Assembly (NCBI GenBank): GCA_010645155.1
Contig: CM021316.1
Coordinates: 7,691,201 to 7,755,200, forward strand
DNA from: Tigriopus japonicus
Lineage: Eukaryota > Arthropoda > Copepoda > Harpacticoida > Harpacticidae
Direction of reading: 5' to 3'
DNA: 64,000 bases
The notes below the pieces were generated by a model. It made no database searches. It had not been told where the DNA came from and saw nothing but the letters and a program-made list of their open reading frames with translations. The position numbers and the translations under genes were made by a program. This document shows positions 56,721 to 64,000 of the stretch, one piece after another; position 1 is the stretch's first letter, and each line of letters begins with the position of its first letter.

Positions 56721-58058
56721 GGAATTTGGGCTCAGATTCTGGTCCATATTCGTTCTTTTTGCTGTAGTTAGGTCTATCACTTCCGAAGGTTGTATCCGGT
56801 AACCTAGTCATCATCAGACTTCATTTGATCACTTTGATCGTCATCTTGTAGAAAAGACACCTTGTGGGGGTTCACTCGCACTCCATGATGTGGTCATTCA
56901 TTCATTCACTATTTCATTAACTCGTTCTTGGCTGAACTTAATGTCTTCGAAACACCCACATCAGACTGATTTTGGGGCGTGGGGTTGACCTCTACCAAGG
57001 CTAGGACTTGGCTGGACCCGCTTGAAACACAGAAAACCCCGATTGGCGCACTATCTTTTGGACTCTTGGTCGATTTCCGTTTGATTTTCCACTCCCAACA
57101 TGGCCGTTTGTACTTCTTGTTTACTTACGAACTCTCGGCCTCATCCGTGTGAGGTTGCGAGCTAGAAAATTCCGCGAGTTCGTATCCAGTATTTATACTA
57201 TTATATAGGTTATCCCTGGATTGGCCCATGAAATCTATAAATACCTGACTGACACGGACAGTCGGTGATGGTGACGTCATCCAACATGTGGGCAGCCAAA
57301 GTTCTTGATTAAAGGAAACCTTCCATAATCAGAAACACGTCTAAACTAGTTAGCCTATTTGATAGTTTGGTTTGGTTAGTGAAAATCCTTAAGCCTGCTG
57401 CAAATGTCCAGACCTCCAGAACCCAGAATGGGCCCCTGACTCCAATACAATTATTGTATAAAACCATGTATAAATAAATATCCAATGAGAAAAATTCTCG
57501 CAATAAACATTATTATTAAAATGTGCCTAAGATATTTGCCAGATATGCAAAAAGTGAATTTCAATTAGTGTAGAGTTTAAACAAGGGCCAATTAATGTCA
57601 CATGATTGGGTGATTGACAGCAAAATCTTAGTGATGTGGAACCTGGGCTTGCGCAAGTTTTTTTACGGGAAGTTGCAAGGAAGGGTTACTGCTTGGAGAA
57701 TGGGGGCTTTGCTCTTGTATATGAGCTAACACAAATGTGAGTTTGATTTGCACCCCTGCTCAGAAGTCACTAAAGTCAGGGATGCCTTGCCTTTTGGTGC
57801 TCATTAAAGAAAAAAACAGGTTTATAAAGACTGGTAGACAGAGAGGACTATGATTTCGCACAGGTAAATTGGCAACCCCATCACCAAGTCAAAGCACTAC
57901 AAAATCAACAAAGAAGAAATACTCTGGTTTGTTATTGAACTTCGTCAGAATCAGCTGAATGTTCAACAGAATGCTCTTGACCAATCACCAGCATGAATCA
58001 TCCACACCGTGTATTAGCTTACGACGACCAGTCTCTAGTAAGGGTCGCAAGTAAAATC

Positions 58059-59580
58059 GATTCGAAGGAAGAACAGCGCTTACATTCTGAAGTAATTCAA
58101 CGACACTGCAAAGGGTAAACAAGTTATTTTTTCAAACTTTAGGACTGATGCTTATCGTCTTTTTTACGATGTCGCTCAAAAATCTATCTAAATCAGTAAT
58201 TATGACAAGAAGTTAAGTTTTTCCTTAGGATAAAGCATTGAAACACTTGTCATTTTGCATCGATTTTGAAAAAATCATCATGTCCCTTTTCAGAAGGATC
58301 TCGTTCATTTGCTTACTGAAATGGTTTTATGTCGTTCACATGAACGATATTCAATGCTGACGTCAACAACTGATTCCCCCGTGAATGACATGAACCCATT
58401 AATTTTAAGAGGGAACATTCAAAAATGTAAGGGCGTTTAAGAATGGCAATAATGCATCCATTTCGGGTTTTTTTCCTACAAGTATTTCGCGTTCAGCTCA
58501 ATGTCGTAGTAATTGAAGACCATTATAATGTGGTTGAAACGTGGACAAAGGCCTTGCCTTTGTTACCAAACAACATGGCTTTTTAGAACAATGGCTTGCA
58601 ATTACTCAGTGTCAAGTGTGCTCTTTAAGTTTTAGTATGCTCCTTCTCCGGACGTCGCGATATCAAAGCAATTTGAATTTGCCGCCAAAAAAGAGCCAGT
58701 CTTCTGGTACAAAAAAAATACCAAAGCTCGATGCCATTTGTTAGTGACAATATTACAGCAAAACGCCTTGTTCCTTGTGTGTTTGATCCCCATTTACGTA
58801 GCTTAGGAAACCATCGAGAGCATTGAGCGGTTGGTCGGCCTTTGAATGAGCAATGGGGCCCTACCGATCGTTTGTTCGTGCCCAAAAAAGAGATCCGACT
58901 CCCGGCGAAGTGACTCTTCAAAAGACCGTTGGAGGTGAAGTTTCTTCGGGCTTTAGGTTTTTCCTTCATCCATCGCTAGTTCGTGCCTGCACTGGAGTAC
59001 AATTCTTGGGTGAATGTACGAAGAAACTTGGAAGGGAAACCATCTGGGGAGCGAGCCCGTTCGTTCGTTTGTCAATGTGCAGACCAACCAACGACCTAGC
59101 AAGTCTGACTTGGCCACCTTCCCCAGTGGATTTGTGGATGTGGATGTAACATGTCATTATTTCTTTGAAGATTGAGTGATTTGCGGCCAGTCTGGTGAGC
59201 TTGATCCACGAACGACATCGACTCGGATATTAACCCGGTTCTTTGATTGGTAAGTCTGATTGCTCGAAAGTCTGGACATCATTCCGGTACTTGTAAGATC
59301 TTTTTCAAAGCTTTCATTAGATTGATGGCGGGTAACAATACTGGGAAGAAAGTGTTGAAATGGCAGAAAAATGTTTTTGAGTACAAAGACTAACTTGAAT
59401 AACCACACGGTTGACCTGAGATTTCATTTTTAGGCGACAGAGTTGGGAAACCCTTGAGACATGTGGTCTAACTCATGTTATGGGATGCATTTGAAGTAGT
59501 AACAGTGGCAGATTAATTGAGTTTCTTGGCCAAGAATGCTTCAAAAGTGCTACAAATACATAAAACAGGAAGCAAGAAAA
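58059..59580. other. Intergenic, nothing recognised
   Basis: Open frames of 60-115 codons occur on both strands around 58.5-59.4 kb without family features, splice logic or start context. No repeats of note. Confidence 0.45.
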
Positions 59581-60280
59581 TTGAAATAATGTTAAAAGGC
59601 ATATTTTAAGGCATAGGTGGCCTTTGAGCACTTTGGGCCGCATTCTGTTTTTGTCCCTCAAATTTTGGGAAAAAACTTCATTCACTGTCACTCTTATTGA
59701 TGATTTGTTAGATTTTTTGGAATCTGAAAGATAACTCTTACCATAAATAGCTTTTTAATGAACTTTACTTATTTACTTACTATTTAAAGAATAAAAAGTG
59801 TTATGTTTTCTTTAAAAAAGTTGCCTTAATTTTTTGAAATAACTTAAATGAATCTTCATCGAATTTTAAAAGGATGGTGACTGTTTGAGTTTCGGAAAAA
59901 GTCTCACAAGCGATTGAAATAATAGTAAAAGGCATGTTTTAGGGCATAGGGCCCTTATGGGCCTTTGAACACGTTGGGCTGCATTCTGTTTGTCCCCACA
60001 TTTTGGGAAAATACTTCATCCACTTTCATTCTTGATATTGATAATTCGTTTCTTTTTCAGAATCTCAAAGATAATTCTCACCATAGATAGCTTTTGACTA
60101 AGCTTTAATCAAAACAAACCTTTATTCAGCGCAATGACAGGTTACCTTTAAACGAACAAAACACGTTCAGTTTTCTCCCAAAACGTTGCCTTAGTTTTTC
60201 AAAACAATTTTAATGAATCTTCATCGAATTTTAAAAGGATATGAACTGTTTGGGTTTCGGAAAAAGTCTCTCAAACGATC
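59581..60280 (+). repeat. Tandem duplication, two copies with period 333 bp
   Basis: Copy 1 spans 59581-59913 and copy 2 spans 59914-60280. Both begin TTGAAATAAT and pass through TAAAAGGCAT, CATTCTGTTT, ATAGCTTTT and AATGAATCTTCATCGAATTT. They end in GTTTCGGAAAAAGTCTC. Identity is about 80%. Copy 2 is longer by a small insertion around 60100-60150. Non-coding. Confidence 0.88.
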
Positions 60281-63200
60281 ATGAGCTCTGATTGTTTGGG
60301 TTGTGCGACACGCCAATGAACATGGGTGTTATATTTGGTTGATACCTATCTTTGCTTACTTCAACTAACGTAACAATGAGATTTGTCTTAACTAAGGTAT
60401 TAGGGCGAGAAATAGTGACCGTAGATTCTTGACATGGCATTTATGAGCACGTTCTTGTCACAGAAGATTCAGGATAGTTGGTAGAATACAACTCTTATTT
60501 GTTACCTTTAGAGGTTTCCTTGTTTCTTTCTTTGATCCCGAACACTAACTTGGAGATTAGGTGTTGGTTGACATCTCTTTAATGCAGTCATTATTTAATC
60601 TCAATTTCACCTTGAAACCCACACTATATCTTGACAAGGAACAAACTTTTATTCTGGTTTTGGGATCAAAGGCGGGAAAACATTCCTTCCATTTATCTCA
60701 TAATTAAATGAAGTCTCAAATGTTACCCTGTTTAAGGATGACTTAATCAAATTACGGCTAGATACTACCATACAGATTAAATGGAGCGATTTTTTGACGG
60801 CACTAACCTCTCCCTACACAACATAGGCATAACAATGGATTAGTCTAGTGCACTGTAATAAAAGAGTACAGTCATGAAGTGCGCCATCTCTTTCCAGTGT
60901 TTTCAACTGAATCAAGACCGTGTTTGTGAATGAATTCCCTTTTCAAAGTGCAAACTATTCACTTCAATCTTCAATCTTGTTCTAAAGGGCATTTGCCCAT
61001 TTGTCATCCATCAAAAAACCAATTGCCAATCCATCCATGCATCTCATGAAACCGATAATCAGTGATAAACAACTAGATGGCGCACTTTATGATGGTACTC
61101 TCATATTACAGTGGACTAGTTCTAATACAGTGTGCCACATTTAAAGTTGTCCACCAAAACGGTTAAATACTTTAAAAGTAATTGCTGTCATTTTCAAAAC
61201 CTGCCTACAAGATGCCTCTCCAAAAGTGGTTTGGCCTCAGTGCAAAACATTGTCGCAAAAAGAGATCGTTGCACGTCAAATATGGGCAAAAACGAGCCAA
61301 AATAGTCTTTGTTTATAACAAAAGAAAAGACAGTTTTGATGGAAAAAGAAAACAGGCAGAACGAAATTTGAAACTTATGTAGACGTGATATTTATAAAGG
61401 ATTTCACCACTTTGAAGCAAAAGAATTCGAAAAATTTAGAGTATATTGTTTAGAAAGCCGTGTTATTTTGGAACCGGAAGTTCCTAACGTTCCTAGAGCG
61501 GGGACATTATATTTGAGTACCTAAAATCATCAGAATCTTACATTTAACGATTCATATATATTATTTACATTTCAAACAATACTTTTGATAAAAATGAGAT
61601 CAAAAACCAACACCTTCATGTCACCGTATCTTAAAGGTTAAAGGCACAGAATTATGTACCCTCATTTTAACACTAGTGTTTTATCCCTGCAACTGATACT
61701 GTAAGAATCAGAAAGGTTTTAACAGGTTAAAAGTAAAATAATAATTCTTGTCATGGAAGCATTAACTTCCTTCAGAATAAGACTAAAGCTATGTCTTCCA
61801 AATGTAAGTAGAATGATCAACTCATCATTCAGATCTTTTGAGTTCAATCTTGAATCCCTCAGAGACAGAGAGTCATTTTATTCACCAGAGATATTTGCCT
61901 GACTTTCCTGTTCAGGGATTTGTCTCCCATTAACGAAAGTAGACTACTCACGTTTAAGCCCTTATTTACCGTCTCCGCCTAACCAAAATGCATTTAAAAT
62001 TCGATGAGCAGCTTGAATCATCTAAATAATTCCAGAATTTTTAAAGCAATAATATTGCGGTTTCCACCAGATGCAATCCTCGCCCATTATTTGACAACAC
62101 GTTCCTAGGCTCCAAACAATCCTTGAGAGCAAATGGCGTACAATAAACATCAGCTTTCTCGCTTACTTCCTCAACATAGAAGGGCTTTTCTTCGAGTATT
62201 CCCACAGTCTGATTAGTGGATCTAAAAAAATGTCATTTGTTTGCCTGACCTTGACTATCCCTTGTTTAAAGACGACGACACTTATCCTCCGTATGCACCC
62301 AAAAGGACCCATATTGCACATTCAGTCGATTACTGCTCGCACCGAATGCTGTCAAAGTAGATAGATAGATAGATAGATACTGCTTCGAAAGGCTCCTTTC
62401 CCCAATTCCTTGTGTCAATGTTGTTTCAACACCTGAATATGCGGCTAATTAACTTTCAATGTGTTGGTCCAATCCCCAAACGACAAGACCTACCAAGGAT
62501 CAAACTAGGTTGAACGTGCACACAAAGACGTCGTTTTAGCTGTTCATTGCTTTTTCTCAAAATACTCGAGAGCGCTTCAAGGAAAGAAAACTGAAGTGCT
62601 CAAACATAACCTTGATTGATCACAGACGATCTGAAGAAAAAGAATGTAATTGTAAAGTGGGTGAACACTTTCATCGGATTGCCTTGGTCGCAAACAGGAT
62701 AGAGCATATATGACATCAATCATGTTTAATGTGCATAACTGACAGGAGAACTAGTCGGTGGATGCCAAAATCAGTCATAATATCCGGTATAAATTGGCTG
62801 AAATGCAAATATCAAGTCAGTTCTTTTTTAAGATTTGGGCTCAAATCCAGAACTCGTTTCAATATCTTTCTAGGGGATACATTGCCACTTCTATTACTGC
62901 AAGCTCAATCCGGTTAATTTTAGAATTATAAAGGCTTTGTTGGACCCAAGAACTTTTGTGTAATGCTTGACAAAACTGGATTCGGTTGGTGAACTTTTAA
63001 GAGTATTGGCAGAGATTGATAATTTTGTCAGTGGTAAGTTCTTTGTTAATATACAGACCTTGGATAATCAGAGACAAATCTCCATTTTTTGCTCCTTTGA
63101 GAGCTTCATTCAAATGGTTTCGTGTAGATACCCTAAGATAGATACTGGTCATTGTAGGCTTACACTACAGATGGAAAAAAACAATCTTTGAATCTTTCTC

Positions 63201-64000
63201 ACGCGAGGTTGATGGCTTTTGGTTTGCCATTACCCCTTAGATAGTACACCGTCTTGCAAAATCAAAAAACAAGTTCCCTCTAGATAGCGCCCCTGATCCG
63301 AAGATGAATAAAGCAAGGGGTGCCACTTGCGTTCACCTTCAGAAGAAAGCCTTTTTTCCTCATAGTATTCAACTGTCAAATGGTAGACCCTGAAGGCGAA
63401 TTGGCATACCTAGTTGGGCAACCTATCGTGAATATGATTGGAGATTGGATTGTTTCCATCACTAGCCTACACACCATGCCAATGGTTCACACTGGTGATT
63501 GGTAAGGAGCATTCAGTTGAAAATTCAGCTGATATTCAGTTTGTCTCAAGTTCACTAACAAATCAGAGGTACTTGATCTTTGTAGATTGAGTTGTCTGTC
63601 ACCTGATTTTGAGACATTAATCGGTGCTTGTTTAAACTCCACACTAAGTTAAATTAACTTTTTACACAACAGGCATATACTTTAGACTTATTTGCAGCAG
63701 ACTTATGGATTTTCAATAACCAAAGTGCGCCATCAAATGAGCTAACTAGTTTAGATGTGTTTTTGATAAGAAATTGTTTCCTTCAATCATGAACTTTTGA
63801 TTCCTGCATGTTGGAAGATGTCACAGACGGTCTGCATTGGTCGGGCATCCATAGATTTTGTGTGCCAGTCTATATGTTAGGGTCCCTAGGTTCATGTAAC
63901 CTTACATAAAGCACATAAGTCAGAGGCCGTCAGTGTTGGCTTATGTAAATGATTGGAAATATGTCAGAGCAATAAACGTTTTGGATTCGGAGCTTAGCGC
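60281..64000. other. Intergenic to window end, no gene recognised
   Basis: AT-rich DNA with a (TAGA)n microsatellite at 62358-62379. Open frames (for example 61182-61382 and 63320-63505, +) are short and featureless. Short AAGTGCGCCATC-type words recur but are too short to define a repeat. Confidence 0.45.
62358..62379 (+). repeat. (TAGA)n microsatellite
   Basis: Five tandem TAGA units plus a partial one. Confidence 0.92.

Larger units (their letters stand above)
55132..58048. mobile_element. 2.9-kb element with 21-bp inverted ends and 10-bp target duplications
   Basis: The left end (55134 onward) reads GCGACCCTTACTAGAGATTG. The reverse complement of the right end (ending 58048) is identical over the first 17 bases and differs at one position in 21. 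Immediately outside lie AAGTAAAATC at 55122-55131 and AAGTAAAATC at 58049-58058. Only a TA between the left repeat and the inverted end is unaccounted for. The interior has no intact transposase; it contains two inverted copies of the dispersed KIFLS/MDE repeat. A duplication of 8-10 bp suits hAT, P or Mutator-type transposons; I cannot choose between them. Confidence 0.75.

Noticed and set aside
1..64000. CRISPR arrays, operons or phage-like modules
   Set aside because: The window is eukaryotic; the tandem arrays here are minisatellites without spacer diversity and no prokaryotic gene is present.

Overview
The window is nuclear DNA from a metazoan, almost certainly an arthropod and by inference a crustacean such as a copepod. 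It has spliced genes with GT-AG introns, AATAAA signals, conserved animal gene families, secreted DUF4789-type cysteine-rich proteins (a mainly arthropod family), a non-LTR retrotransposon, a tRNA-derived SINE and several terminal-inverted-repeat elements. There is no sign of bacterial or organellar sequence.

Left part (1-17.3 kb). A DPY30 gene (+) converges on a ubiquitin C-terminal hydrolase gene of the UCHL type (-). The UCHL gene has a 12-nt microexon, an apparent 1-nt frameshift in exon 3 and no recognisable last exon. Three DUF4789-like secreted proteins follow in a head-to-tail minus-strand array (5.3-8.8 kb). Two further unrecognised secreted proteins lie at 10.3-10.8 kb (-) and 16.7-17.3 kb (+). 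A chain of short exon-like blocks is at 9.4-9.9 kb.

Middle (17.3-47.8 kb). A gene desert of about 10 kb holds one SINE and simple repeats. It is followed by a large 14-coding-exon gene (27.2-42.5 kb, +) for an inositol polyphosphate 4-phosphatase (INPP4) with PH, C2 and CX5R phosphatase regions; the spliced frame closes exactly at 1412 codons plus stop. A 5'-truncated LINE sits in its intron 4. The 3' end of INPP4 converges on a SMYD4-like TPR/MYND/SET gene (-). That gene is head-to-head, 309 bp apart, with an FBXW5-like F-box/WD gene (+).

Right part (47.8-64 kb). I see no convincing host gene here. It is an accumulation of repeats: a 702-bp hAT-like non-autonomous element carrying a 12 x 32-bp minisatellite between perfect 8-bp target-site duplications; a palindromic foldback of about 475 bp; a 22-bp tandem array; a 2.9-kb element with 21-bp inverted ends and 10-bp target-site duplications; and a 333-bp tandem duplication.

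The conserved genes are independent housekeeping or signalling genes (chromatin methylation, deubiquitination, phosphoinositide signalling, ubiquitin ligase adaptor). The DUF4789 trio is the only local gene family. I found no clear new multi-gene system; the most novel-looking items are the mobile elements and the secreted-protein array.
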